Shown: positions 8,635 through 17,760 of the stretch, in pieces
How positions within the stretch are numbered: the first letter of the stretch is position 1
How the letters are laid out: each line of letters starts with the position of its first letter
Source: Streptomyces sp. TSRI0107
GTDB taxonomy: Bacteria; Actinomycetota; Actinomycetes; Streptomycetales; Streptomycetaceae
NCBI RefSeq assembly: GCF_001905845.1
Contig: NZ_LIVZ01000006.1
Span: 62,001 to 126,000, forward strand
Length of the DNA: 64,000 nt
Direction of reading: 5' to 3'
Notes under the pieces: model-generated
The model's input: only the letters and a program-made list of their open reading frames with translations
What the model was told of the DNA's origin: nothing
The model's database searches: none
Made by a program: the position numbers and the translations under genes

Positions 8635-9141
8635 ATGGCGGCCGAGCCCGACATCCTCGACGAACTGCACCGGCTGAGGGCCCGCGTGCCCCAGCTGACC
8701 GGTGCCCTCGCCGCCAGCGTGGACGGACTCGTCCTCGCGCACGACACCCCCGGCGTCGAGCCGGAGGGCCTGGCCGCGCTCACCGCCGCCTCGCTCGGCG
8801 TCGCCGTGCGGCTGGCGGACGCCACCGGCCGCGGCGGGCTGCGCGAGCTGCTCGTCCGCGGCGGCCAGGGCTACGTCGCGACCTACGCGGCGGGCCGCAC
8901 CGCCGTGCTGACCCTGCTCGCGCAGGACCGCGTCAACGTCGGCCGCCTCCATCTGGAGGGCCGCCGGGCCGGGGCCCGCATCGGGGAGCTGGTGGACGCC
9001 GCGGTGGCCGCCCGCGCCGAATCCGTGGGCGAGGCCTCCGCGCCGGCACCGGCACCGACCGCCGCACTGCCCACCAGACCGACCGTCACAACCCCGCGCA
9101 CACCGAGCACCACCGCCAACGTGCGCACCACCGAGAACTGA
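8635..9141 (+). CDS. Roadblock/LC7-like protein, second of operon
   Basis: 168 aa from ATG 8635, which has an AGAGGAGAG ribosome site; an in-frame ATG at 8572 would overlap the previous gene and lacks one. Residues 5-115 carry a roadblock fold pattern (LTGALAASVDGLVLAHDTPG, then GRTAVLTLLAQDRVNVGRLHLEGRRAG). The last 45 residues are Ala/Pro/Thr-rich and probably disordered. It lies 43 bp after the DUF4388 gene and 14 bp before the next roadblock gene, so all four genes are likely co-transcribed. Confidence 0.72.
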   Translation: MAAEPDILDELHRLRARVPQLTGALAASVDGLVLAHDTPGVEPEGLAALTAASLGVAVRLADATGRGGLRELLVRGGQGYVATYAAGRTAVLTLLAQDRVNVGRLHLEGRRAGARIGELVDAAVAARAESVGEASAPAPAPTAALPTRPTVTTPRTPSTTANVRTTEN

Positions 9142-9155
9142 GAGGACACGCCACC

Positions 9156-9530
9156 ATGGCCAACACCGAGACCGCCCTGAAGGAAGCACTCGCCTCCATC
9201 GAGGGAGCCACCGGCGTCGCGCTCGTCGACTACACCAGCGGCATGGCGCTGGGCACGCTGGGCGGCGGCAAGAGCTTCGACCTCAACGTCGCCGCCGCGG
9301 GCAACACGGACGTGGTGCGCGCCAAGATGCGCACCATGGAGCACCTCGGTCTGAAGAGCGAGATCGAGGACATCCTGATCACCCTGTCCGACCAGTACCA
9401 CCTGATCCGGCTGCTCAAGGGCCGCGGCGGCAACGGGCTCTTCCTCTACCTGGCCCTCGACGCCAAGCGGGCCAACCTGGCGATGGCCCGCCACCAGCTG
9501 AAGAAGATCGAGGAGGACCTGGAGGTCTGA
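9156..9530 (+). CDS. Roadblock/LC7-like protein, third of operon
   Basis: 124 aa from ATG 9156 with GAGAGGACAC as ribosome site. The whole chain is one roadblock/LC7 domain: VALVDYTSGMALGTLGGGKS, SEIEDILITLSDQYHLIRLL, GLFLYLALDAKRANLAMARH. It resembles the 131-aa first gene of the operon, suggesting duplication or heterodimer partners. A strong hairpin at 9538-9563 follows, marking the operon end. Confidence 0.78.
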   Translation: MANTETALKEALASIEGATGVALVDYTSGMALGTLGGGKSFDLNVAAAGNTDVVRAKMRTMEHLGLKSEIEDILITLSDQYHLIRLLKGRGGNGLFLYLALDAKRANLAMARHQLKKIEEDLEV

Positions 9531-9537
9531 TTCCCCG

Positions 9538-9563
9538 GACCGGCCCCGGACCCGGGGCCGGTC
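9538..9563. terminator. Bidirectional terminator hairpin
   Basis: GACCGGCCCCGG and CCGGGGCCGGTC form a perfect 12-bp stem with a 2-nt formal loop between the convergent roadblock operon and membrane protein gene. Confidence 0.65.
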
Positions 9564-10146
9564 AGACCAGCGCCGCGGGGCGGCGGCGCGCCCCGCCCGG
9601 GGCCGCGTCGCCCGCCGCGATGCCGGTGCTGCGGTAGCCCTTGACCACCTTTCCGGCCGGGCGTCCGCCGTTCCCGGCGAGCCAGTCCACCCGCACCCAC
9701 AGCAGGCCTTCCTCCGCCCGCTCCCGGCGCCCGAGCCACGCGGCCTTCAGCCACAGTCCCGCCCCGCACCCGGCGAGCAGCAGCCCGCCGGCCACCGGTA
9801 CGGCGAAGTTCGCGCCCAGCGCGGCGAGGAACGCGAGCAGCAGCCACCCGCGGTGCCCGCGCCGCCAGTTGCGGACCGTCACGGCGCGGTCCTGGAGGAC
9901 GTCGTACTTCCCGGCCCGGGCGGCGCCGCGGGTGAGCGCCGTGTAGCGCCTGCGGCGGGCGCCGGCCACCGCCGCCGCGGCGGCGACGAACAGCGCCGCC
10001 CCGGCGTACACCCCGATCCTGCGGCCCGTCAGACCCGGGATCAGCAGGCCGATCCCGGCCGTGCAGACGCCCAGCCACCACAGCGGTGCGGCGCCCGCCC
10101 GTACGACGACGGCCACCCGAGCCAGTCCCTGACCTCCGCGTGCCAC
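9562..10146 (-). CDS. Four-pass membrane protein, unknown function
   Basis: 194 aa from GTG 10146, chosen because GAGGAGGCGG lies just upstream; the frame is open further upstream but has no ribosome site. Four hydrophobic segments are visible (PLWWLGVCTAGIGLLIPGL; YAGAALFVAAAAAVAGA; GWLLLAFLAALGANF; VAGGLLLAGCGAGLWL) with Arg-rich connecting loops. No catalytic motif or family was recognised. It is downstream of, and separated by 95 bp from, the RpiR-type regulator gene on the same strand. Confidence 0.65.
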   Translation of the reverse strand: MARGGQGLARVAVVVRAGAAPLWWLGVCTAGIGLLIPGLTGRRIGVYAGAALFVAAAAAVAGARRRRYTALTRGAARAGKYDVLQDRAVTVRNWRRGHRGWLLLAFLAALGANFAVPVAGGLLLAGCGAGLWLKAAWLGRRERAEEGLLWVRVDWLAGNGGRPAGKVVKGYRSTGIAAGDAAPGGARRRPAALV

Positions 10147-10241
10147 GTTCCGCCTCCTCGTCGTCCTGGCACATTGCTGTCGGCCGGGCAGGTTAGCGGC
10201 GGAACCTGAGACGAATCTGAGAACCCGGGCCGTGCCGGGCG

Positions 10242-11084
10242 CTACTCCACGAAGAGGCCCCGGGCCGCCGCCCGCGTGTCGAACTCCTCCAGCCGGGCCT
10301 GGGCCTCCGGCAGGTCGTCGCACATCGCCTCCAGCAGCACCCGGCCGAGCAGCATCGGCGCGCAGGCGGTGTCGAAGGCGAGGCCGGTGCCGACGGCGGC
10401 CGGCAGCAGCAGATCGGAGACCTTGGCGACGGGCGCGAAGGCGGAGTCGGCGACGGTCACCACGGTCAGGCCCGCGTCCTTGGCGTAGCCGAGGGTGTCG
10501 ACGACCTCGCGGGGATGCCGGGGCAGCGCGAAGCAGAGCAGCGCGCTCGCCCCGGCGCGTACGGCGCCGTCGATCCGGTCCTGGATCATCGTGCCGCCCT
10601 CGTTGAGCAGCCGTACGTCGGGGTGGACCTTGGCGGCGAAGTAGGCGAAGCCGTGCGCCTGGGCGGCTGCCGCGCGCAGGCCGAGGACGGGCAGGGGGCG
10701 GCTGGCGGCGAGGATCCGGCCCGCGCGCTGCACCGGCCGCGGGTCGGCCAGCGCCTCGGCGAGGTGTCTGAGGTTCTCGATCTCGGCCTCGACGGCCTGC
10801 TGGTACTCGTTGAACGCGCCGCCCTCCGCGGGCGGTTCGGCGGGCGCGACCTCGCGCAGGTGGCGGCGCAGCGCCGGGTAGCCGTCGAAGCCGAGGGCGA
10901 CGGCGAAGCGGGTCACGGACGGCTGGCTGACGCCGGCCAGCTCGGCGAGTTCCACGCTGGACAGGAACGGCACGTCGGCGGCGCGGCGCACCATGCTGTG
11001 GGCGATCCGGCGCTGGGTCGGCGTGAGCCGGTGCCCCTCGAAGAGCGCCTGCAGGCGTGCGGCAGGGCTGTCGGTCGGGCTCAT
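10242..11084 (-). CDS. MurR/RpiR-family transcriptional regulator with SIS domain
   Basis: 280 aa from ATG 11084, ribosome site GGGGGAG upstream. The N-terminal HTH_6 domain spans about residues 15-80 (LTPTQRRIAHSMV, FLSSVELAELAGVSQPSVTRFAVALGFDGY); the SIS sugar-phosphate-binding domain spans about 120-250, including VDTLGYAKDAGLTVVTVAD and the preceding LLCFALPRHPREV, where GSS-type motifs usually sit. Family members sense sugar phosphates or other small acids and bind palindromes. Its promoter contains a CTATTCA half-site also found as an inverted repeat before hutU, so control of histidine genes is a testable inference. It could equally regulate a distant locus. Confidence 0.88.
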   Translation of the reverse strand: MSPTDSPAARLQALFEGHRLTPTQRRIAHSMVRRAADVPFLSSVELAELAGVSQPSVTRFAVALGFDGYPALRRHLREVAPAEPPAEGGAFNEYQQAVEAEIENLRHLAEALADPRPVQRAGRILAASRPLPVLGLRAAAAQAHGFAYFAAKVHPDVRLLNEGGTMIQDRIDGAVRAGASALLCFALPRHPREVVDTLGYAKDAGLTVVTVADSAFAPVAKVSDLLLPAAVGTGLAFDTACAPMLLGRVLLEAMCDDLPEAQARLEEFDTRAAARGLFVE

Positions 11085-11118
11085 GCCGTGCTCCCCCTCG
11101 TCTGAAAGATCCGTTGCC

Positions 11119-11156
11119 CTATTCAGGTAACGAGAACTCTGCATGCTCCTATGCAG
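11119..11156. promoter_or_regulatory. Candidate operator elements upstream of the rpiR-type gene
   Basis: The divergent region between the RpiR-type gene and the 145-aa membrane protein gene has CTATTCA at 11119-11125 and an inverted repeat CTGCAT-N6-ATGCAG at 11139-11156. The CTATTCA element is shared with the inverted repeat before hutU. Confidence 0.35.
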
Positions 11157-11218
11157 CCGGGCAACAGGGGGGCTGTCCCCAGTGCGCCCGGCACGGCCCG
11201 CTTCCTACGGTGAGAGGC

Positions 11219-11656
11219 ATGACAGGCATCGACGACGGGCGGGACACCGACCTGAAGAGGGAACTCGACGCCACCCTGCGGGCGCGCCGGGATCTGGGCG
11301 AGGAGTACGAGTCCGCGCTGGTCGACTCCTTCCTGGAGAAGGTCGACCAGCGCATCGACGGCGCGATCGAGCGCCGGGTGCGGCGGCGGCTGGCCGAGGA
11401 GCGGCTGGCGGAGGCCCGGGACACCCGGGCGCCCGGCGACGCGGACTCCTGGGGCGAGCGCTATGGCTTCGGCATCGTCTCGCTGGTCCTGGCGATCCCG
11501 CTGTCCGCCATCGGCGGCGGCATCGGGGGTCTGCCCGGTCTGATCGCCGCGTGGGCGGGCGTCGTCGGCGTGAACGTCGTCCAGGCGGCCCGCACCAACC
11601 CGGGCCTGTTCCGCCGGGGCGGCAGGGAGGACGGCAACCCCGGCCCGGAGGACTGA
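11219..11656 (+). CDS. Small membrane protein with N-terminal coiled coil, unknown
   Basis: 145 aa from ATG 11219. Residues 8-70 are charged and helical (LKRELDATLRARRDLGEEYE, then ESALVDSFLEKVDQRIDGAI), followed by two hydrophobic helices (FGIVSLVLAIPLSAIGGGIG and GLPGLIAAWAGVVGVNVV). This arrangement is common in actinobacterial integral membrane proteins of unknown function. No enzyme motif is visible. It is divergent from the RpiR-type regulator gene. Confidence 0.65.
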   Translation: MTGIDDGRDTDLKRELDATLRARRDLGEEYESALVDSFLEKVDQRIDGAIERRVRRRLAEERLAEARDTRAPGDADSWGERYGFGIVSLVLAIPLSAIGGGIGGLPGLIAAWAGVVGVNVVQAARTNPGLFRRGGREDGNPGPED

Positions 11657-12001
11657 GACCGCCTCGGGCGCCCGGGAAGACTTGCGCGGGGACCGCCGCA
11701 CCCCCGTTGCCGGGGGGCGGGACGACGGCGGTCCCCGCGAGGGACGCGGTTCGGGTCAGGCCCGTGGCGCGTCCGGGGCGTCCATGGAGGTCCGGGAGCC
11801 GCTCCGGAGGTCCTTGACGCCGCTGGTCGCCGGCCCGGGCGGGGAGCCGCTCCCGCCCTGCCGACAACCCCACTCTCTCCGACCCGTGTTAAGCGGGTGC
11901 TGCGCGAACGTGACACCCTCGTACCACTTCCGCGCGGCCGAACCCCCCTCACGTCACCGCGAGTTCGCCGCCGACACCCGCGGTTCACCGGGCGTTGGCC
12001 G
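11657..12001. terminator. 345-bp convergent gap with a large terminator structure
   Basis: Between two convergent genes. Arms CGCGGGGACCGCCG (11685-11698) and CGGCGGTCCCCGCG (11726-11739) form a perfect 14-bp stem enclosing a nested CCCCCGTTGCCGGGGG hairpin (11701-11716). The rest, up to 12001, shows no gene-like frame. Confidence 0.6.
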
Positions 12002-13390
<1,389 letters not shown>

Positions 13391-13535
13391 CGTTGTCTCC
13401 GGTTGCTGCAAAAGATGTGGTCGTGGTGCCGCCAGCCTACGGCCCGGGGGCGTCGTTCACTCACTGTTGCGATTGGCGGACGGCCGGTACGGGGCAAGGA
13501 GTGGATGTACGGCTACGCGGAGGTGGCGGCGACGC

Positions 13536-14576
13536 ATGACCAGCATGTCGAGGGCGAGGGTGGCGCGGCGCATCGCGGCCGGCGCGGCGTACGGCGGCGG
13601 CGGCATCGGCCTGGCCGGGGCGGCGGTCGTCGGGCTGCTGCTGGCGGAGGCGCAGATGGCGAGGCGCCAGGTGCTGGCCAACGGTTCCTCCCCGTACGTG
13701 CCGAGGGCGGACGGACTGTACGGCGGCGGCTACGCCACGCCCGGCGAGGAACCGGTCCGGCTGACCCTGCTGGGCGACTCCACCGCCGCCGGGCAGGGCG
13801 TCCACCGGGCCGGGCAGACCCCCGGCGCGCTGCTGGCCTCCGGCCTCGCCGCGGTCGCGGAGCGGCCGGTGCTGCTGCGCAACGTGGCCGTGCCGGGCGC
13901 CATGTCGGACGACCTCGACCGGCAGGTGGCGCTGGTCCTCTCCGGCCCGGCGCCGGCTCCCGACGTGTGCGTGATCATGGTCGGGGCGAACGACGTCACC
14001 AACCGGATGCCGCCGACCCGCTCGGTACGGCATCTGGCGGGGGCGGTCCGGCGGCTGCGCACGGCCGGCGCGGAGGTGGTCGTCGGCACCTGCCCGGACC
14101 TCGGCACCATCGAGCCGGTGCAGCAGCCGCTGCGCTGGCTGGCCCGCCGGGTCTCGCGCCAGCTGGCGGCCGCGCAGACCATCGGCGTGGTCGAGCAGGG
14201 CGGCCGTACGGTCTCGCTGGGCGATCTGCTGGGCCCCGAGTTCGCCGCGAACCCGCGCGAGCTGTTCGGCCCGGACAGCTACCACCCGTCGGCGGAGGGG
14301 TACGCGACCGCGGCGATGGCGGTGCTGCCGACGGTGTGCGCCGCGCTCGGCCTGTGGCCGGCCGAGGAGGAGCGCCCGGACGTCTCCCGCCGCGAGGGCT
14401 TCCTGCCGGTGGCCCGCGCCGCCGCGGAGGCGGCCTCCGAGGCGGGCACCGAGGTCACGGCCGCGATGCCGACCGGCCCGCGCGGCCCCTGGGCGCTGCT
14501 GAAGCGGCGGCGCAGGCGGCGGGTGCCGGAGGCGGAGCTGGACCCGCACTCCCCGGAGGCGCAGAGCCGCGCCTGA
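13536..14576 (+). CDS. SGNH/GDSL hydrolase with N-terminal membrane anchor
   Basis: 346 aa from ATG 13536, with GGAGGTG upstream. An Arg-rich start and hydrophobic segment (GGIGLAGAAVVGLLLAEAQMA, residues about 22-42) act as a signal anchor. SGNH blocks follow: LLGDSTAAGQG (catalytic Ser), a Gly in NVAVPGAMSDDL, VGANDVTN (block III Asn) and DSYHPSAEGYA (Asp and His). A basic tail (LLKRRRRRR) suggests a cytoplasmic or membrane-proximal end. Likely an esterase or lipase; the substrate is unknown. It is divergent from cystathionine beta-synthase, with a 145-bp gap. Confidence 0.83.
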   Translation: MTSMSRARVARRIAAGAAYGGGGIGLAGAAVVGLLLAEAQMARRQVLANGSSPYVPRADGLYGGGYATPGEEPVRLTLLGDSTAAGQGVHRAGQTPGALLASGLAAVAERPVLLRNVAVPGAMSDDLDRQVALVLSGPAPAPDVCVIMVGANDVTNRMPPTRSVRHLAGAVRRLRTAGAEVVVGTCPDLGTIEPVQQPLRWLARRVSRQLAAAQTIGVVEQGGRTVSLGDLLGPEFAANPRELFGPDSYHPSAEGYATAAMAVLPTVCAALGLWPAEEERPDVSRREGFLPVARAAAEAASEAGTEVTAAMPTGPRGPWALLKRRRRRRVPEAELDPHSPEAQSRA

Positions 14577-14593
14577 GGCCCGGCGCCAGCTGC

Positions 14594-14608
14594 CAAGCAA
14601 GCGCTTAG
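14594..14608. promoter_or_regulatory. Palindrome with AAGCGCTT core upstream of thiolase
   Basis: CAAGCAAGCGCTTAG contains AAGCGCTT, a perfect 8-bp palindrome resembling TetR-type operators seen near fatty-acid genes. It lies about 120 bp before the thiolase start. A tandem 14-nt repeat (CTTCYCAACCAGCC, 14667-14680 and 14681-14694) occupies the leader. Confidence 0.35.
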
Positions 14609-14725
14609 AAAGTTGCGGCCCATGTCACACCGCCGACAGCGTGACCTCGCCCATACGTACGGGTAACTTCCCAACCAGCCCTTCTCAACCAGCCCTGCCA
14701 ATTCCCGTACGCCAATGGAGCCGTG

Positions 14726-15946
14726 ATGCCCGAAGCCGTGATCGTCTCTGCCGCCCGCTCCCCCATCGGCCGCGCCTTCAAGGGCTCCCTCAAGGACCTG
14801 CGCCCGGACGACCTCACCGCCACGATCATCCAGGCCGCCCTCGCCAAGGTCCCCGAGCTGGACCCGAAGGACATCGACGACCTGATGCTCGGCTGCGGTC
14901 TGCCCGGCGGCGAGCAGGGCCACAACCTCGGCCGGATCGTCGCCGTACAGATGGGCATGGACCACCTGCCGGGCTGCACCGTCACCCGCTACTGCTCCTC
15001 CTCCCTGCAGACCTCACGGATGGCCCTGCACGCCATCAAGGCCGGCGAGGGCGACGTCTTCATCTCCGCGGGCGTGGAGACGGTGAGCCGCAGCGTCAAG
15101 GGCACCTCCGACGGCATGCCGGACACCCAGAACCCGCTCTTCGCCGACGCCGTGGCCCGCACCGCCGCCGTCGCCGAGTCCGAGGGCGCGACCTGGCACG
15201 ACCCGCGCGAGGACGGCCTGCTGCCCGACCCGTACATCGCCATGGGCCAGACCGCCGAGAACCTGGCCCGCCACTGGGGCGTCAGCCGCCAGGAGATGGA
15301 CGAGTTCGGCGTCCGCTCGCAGAACCTCGCCGAGGAAGCCATCAAGAACGGCTTCTGGGAGCGCGAGATCACCCCGGTCACGCTGCCCGACGGCACGGTC
15401 GTCTCCAAGGACGACGGCCCGCGCGCCGGCGTCACCGTGGAGGCCGTCTCCGGCCTGAAGCCGGTCTTCCGCCCCGACGGCCTGGTCACCGCCGGCAACT
15501 GCTGCCCGCTGAACGACGGCGCCGCGGCCCTGGTCATCATGTCGGACACCAAGGCCCGCGAGCTGGGCCTGACCCCGCTGGCCCGGATCGTCTCCACCGG
15601 CGTCTCCGGCCTCTCCCCCGAGATCATGGGCTACGGCCCGGTGGAGGCCAGCAAGCAGGCACTGCGGCGCGCCGGTCTGACGATCGACGACATCGACCTG
15701 GTCGAGATCAACGAGGCGTTCGCCGCGCAGGTGATCCCCTCCTACCGCGACCTGAACATCCCGCTGGAGAAGCTGAACGTCAACGGCGGCGCCATCGCCG
15801 TCGGCCACCCCTTCGGCATGACCGGCGCCCGCATCACCGGCACGCTCATCAACTCCCTCCAGTGGCACGACAAGCAGTTCGGCCTGGAGACCATGTGCGT
15901 CGGCGGCGGCCAGGGCATGGCGATGGTCATCGAGCGCCTGAGCTGA
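14726..15946 (+). CDS. Acetyl-CoA acetyltransferase (thiolase)
   Basis: 406 aa from ATG 14726 (a GTG three bases earlier is in frame but less likely). Thiolase landmarks: nucleophile C90 in TRYCSSSLQ, NGGAIAVGHPFGMTGAR with H361, and the second cysteine C391 in MCVGGGQGMA. It catalyses condensation or thiolytic cleavage of 3-ketoacyl-CoA, most likely in beta-oxidation. The usual GHPIG is GHPFG here, a mild variant. Monocistronic, with a strong terminator 40 bp after the stop. Confidence 0.93.
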   Translation: MPEAVIVSAARSPIGRAFKGSLKDLRPDDLTATIIQAALAKVPELDPKDIDDLMLGCGLPGGEQGHNLGRIVAVQMGMDHLPGCTVTRYCSSSLQTSRMALHAIKAGEGDVFISAGVETVSRSVKGTSDGMPDTQNPLFADAVARTAAVAESEGATWHDPREDGLLPDPYIAMGQTAENLARHWGVSRQEMDEFGVRSQNLAEEAIKNGFWEREITPVTLPDGTVVSKDDGPRAGVTVEAVSGLKPVFRPDGLVTAGNCCPLNDGAAALVIMSDTKARELGLTPLARIVSTGVSGLSPEIMGYGPVEASKQALRRAGLTIDDIDLVEINEAFAAQVIPSYRDLNIPLEKLNVNGGAIAVGHPFGMTGARITGTLINSLQWHDKQFGLETMCVGGGQGMAMVIERLS

Positions 15947-15987
15947 CCCACCCCTGGGTGACCGCCGGGGCACCCAACGTCACCTGA

Positions 15988-16028
15988 CGGCCCAGAACCC
16001 GAGAACCACCAGGGTTCTGGGCCGTTTT
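15988..16028 (+). terminator. Rho-independent terminator of the thiolase gene
   Basis: CGGCCCAGAACCC (15988-16000) pairs perfectly with GGGTTCTGGGCCG (16012-16024), followed by TTTT. Confidence 0.88.
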
Positions 16029-16219
16029 GTGATCCAATTTCCCTCAGGATGTGACCTATCTCCCTCGGCGCAGCAACTCCGCAGGTCAGAGGCGCACCAC
16101 CGGGCTCACCAGACGCAAAGCCCTGTCCGTTTCGTGACGTTACGCACTGACAGCTGGTTAGTTCACCCATCAAGCTGATGTAGGAAGTCGGGGGCCGACC
16201 TTGAACCGGGAGTACGTCA

Positions 16220-16984
16220 GTGAGCGCCATGCCGATCGCCCTGCTGGTCACCACGGCCGCCACCGGCGCCGTGGGCGTCGCCGTCCTGCGCACCCTCATG
16301 CAGCTGCGCCGCCAGGTCGCGGCCCTGCACACCGAGCTGACCGAGGCCCGCGCCGCCCGCGTCCACGTCCCGGCCGCGCGGACCAACGCCGACACGGACG
16401 AGATACGCGCCGCCGTCGCCGAGGCGCTGGCCGAGGAGCGTGAGCGGGAGCTGGCCGAGGCCCGCGCCTTCTGGGCCGCCCAGGAGGCCCGCGACGCCTC
16501 CGACGCACCGTCCCTGCTCTCCCTGAACGACAGCGACCTGTTCCTGCCGCGCCAGGCCGACTTCGTGGGCCTGGAGCCGGCCACCGAGTCCGACGAGTAC
16601 GCCGGGGAGTCCCCGGAGCTGGCCGCCGCCCGCCGCCGTCACCCCTCCCACCCGGACTTCGTCCCCGTCGCGTCACCCGTCGTGAACGACCACGAGCGCA
16701 CGGTCGCGACCCTGGAGGAGCTGGCCGCCTCCCGCACCGAACTCACCGACGTCCGCCCGGGCCCGCTGGGCACCCTCGACGTCTATGTCTTCGCCGACGG
16801 CACCACCCTCTGCATGACCCCCGGCCACCGCGAGACCGCCGAACGCCTCGCCGCCGCCCTCACCGCCGGCGAGACCCCGGTCCTCCTGGGCGGCTCCGGC
16901 ATCTCGGGCGCGTACACCCTGACGTTCGAGTGCGGCGAGGAGAACGTCTACATCCTGGCGGACAGGGTCATCGCGAGCCTGTAG
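16220..16984 (+). CDS. Membrane-anchored protein with coiled coil, unknown
   Basis: 254 aa from GTG 16220. One N-terminal hydrophobic helix (MPIALLVTTAATGAVGVAVL) is followed by a charged coiled coil to about residue 95 and an acidic linker. A globular C-terminal domain of about 90 residues follows (GTLDVYVFADGTTLCMTPGH ... EENVYILADRVIASL). I recognise no family. The 273 bp before it contain the thiolase terminator and a likely promoter region (GACAGCTGGTTAGTTCACCC near 16148-16167), but no clear consensus. Confidence 0.6.
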   Translation: MSAMPIALLVTTAATGAVGVAVLRTLMQLRRQVAALHTELTEARAARVHVPAARTNADTDEIRAAVAEALAEERERELAEARAFWAAQEARDASDAPSLLSLNDSDLFLPRQADFVGLEPATESDEYAGESPELAAARRRHPSHPDFVPVASPVVNDHERTVATLEELAASRTELTDVRPGPLGTLDVYVFADGTTLCMTPGHRETAERLAAALTAGETPVLLGGSGISGAYTLTFECGEENVYILADRVIASL

Positions 16985-17043
16985 CTCCGACGCGCCGCGG
17001 AGTGCGGATCAACCACAGACGCACCCGCACCCGCCGCCGACGC

Positions 17044-17355
17044 TCAGATCCCCGCCCGCTTCTGCGCGTCCTCGACCAACCGCACGGCATCAGCGACCTC
17101 GGCGTCACTCCGCAGCACGACCGCCAGGTCATGCGCGGCGACGATCACTTGGTCGGCCGCCGCGAACATCCCCGCGTCCGGCATCACCCGAGGCTCGACC
17201 CCCGGCGTCTCCAGTTCCTGCGCCCACCGGGCAAGCTTCCTGGCCAACTCCAAAGCCGCAGCGGCAGCGCTCCGCTGCAGGCGACTCTGCGGCGCGGCCC
17301 TCAGACGATCGGCGAAGTGATCCACCGCAAGGGTCAAAGGCGTCGTATCAACCAC
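17044..17355 (-). CDS. Small helical protein, unknown
   Basis: 103 aa from GTG 17355. Entirely helical, Ala/Leu-rich (SAAAAALELARKLARWAQEL; AADQVIVAAHDLAVVLRS), with no transmembrane segment or motif. It converges with the 254-aa gene and diverges from the 74-aa gene. Function cannot be assigned. Confidence 0.55.
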   Translation of the reverse strand: MVDTTPLTLAVDHFADRLRAAPQSRLQRSAAAAALELARKLARWAQELETPGVEPRVMPDAGMFAAADQVIVAAHDLAVVLRSDAEVADAVRLVEDAQKRAGI

Positions 17356-17458
17356 GCCGCGACCCTACGCCCCGTACCCGGACTGTTGCCAACGGGCGAA
17401 CGCTCAGGCACGGTGACTTGAAGGACCGGCTTACATCCCCTTGCGTATGGAGGCGCCG

Positions 17459-17683
17459 ATGTCCCAAGTCTTCTCCGAGGAGACCCACCGCAATCTGCTC
17501 GCCCGCATCCCCCATTGCACCGGTCGTGAAGTCGCCGACTGGCTGCGCACCGTCGAGGACGGTCCCGCGCTCCGCTTCGAGGAGAAGGTCAGCTGGCTGC
17601 GCCATGAGTACGACCTGGCGTACGGCCACGCCAAAGCCCTCATCCACGAGTACGACCTGAGGAGGGCGGCGCGCAGGTTGTGA
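17459..17683 (+). CDS. DUF4287-type small protein
   Basis: 74 aa from ATG 17459, preceded by GGAGG at correct spacing; an in-frame ATG at 17447 sits on the ribosome site. The compact sequence (FSEETHRNLLARIPHCTGRE, VSWLRHEYDLAYGHAKALIH) resembles DUF4287 proteins that occur alone or before DUF5655 domains in actinobacteria. A cytosolic helical protein of unknown role. Confidence 0.65.
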   Translation: MSQVFSEETHRNLLARIPHCTGREVADWLRTVEDGPALRFEEKVSWLRHEYDLAYGHAKALIHEYDLRRAARRL

Positions 17684-17698
17684 GTGCGCCGCGCACAG

Positions 17699-17731
17699 CG
17701 AAGGGCCCCGGGACGAACCCGGGGCCCTTCG
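17699..17731. terminator. Bidirectional terminator
   Basis: CGAAGGGCCCCGGG and CCCGGGGCCCTTCG form a perfect 14-bp stem with a 5-nt loop between the convergent DUF4287-type and BAX-inhibitor-like genes. Confidence 0.85.
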
Positions 17732-17760
17732 TCGTGTCACTGCCTCACGGCCTGGGCCGG

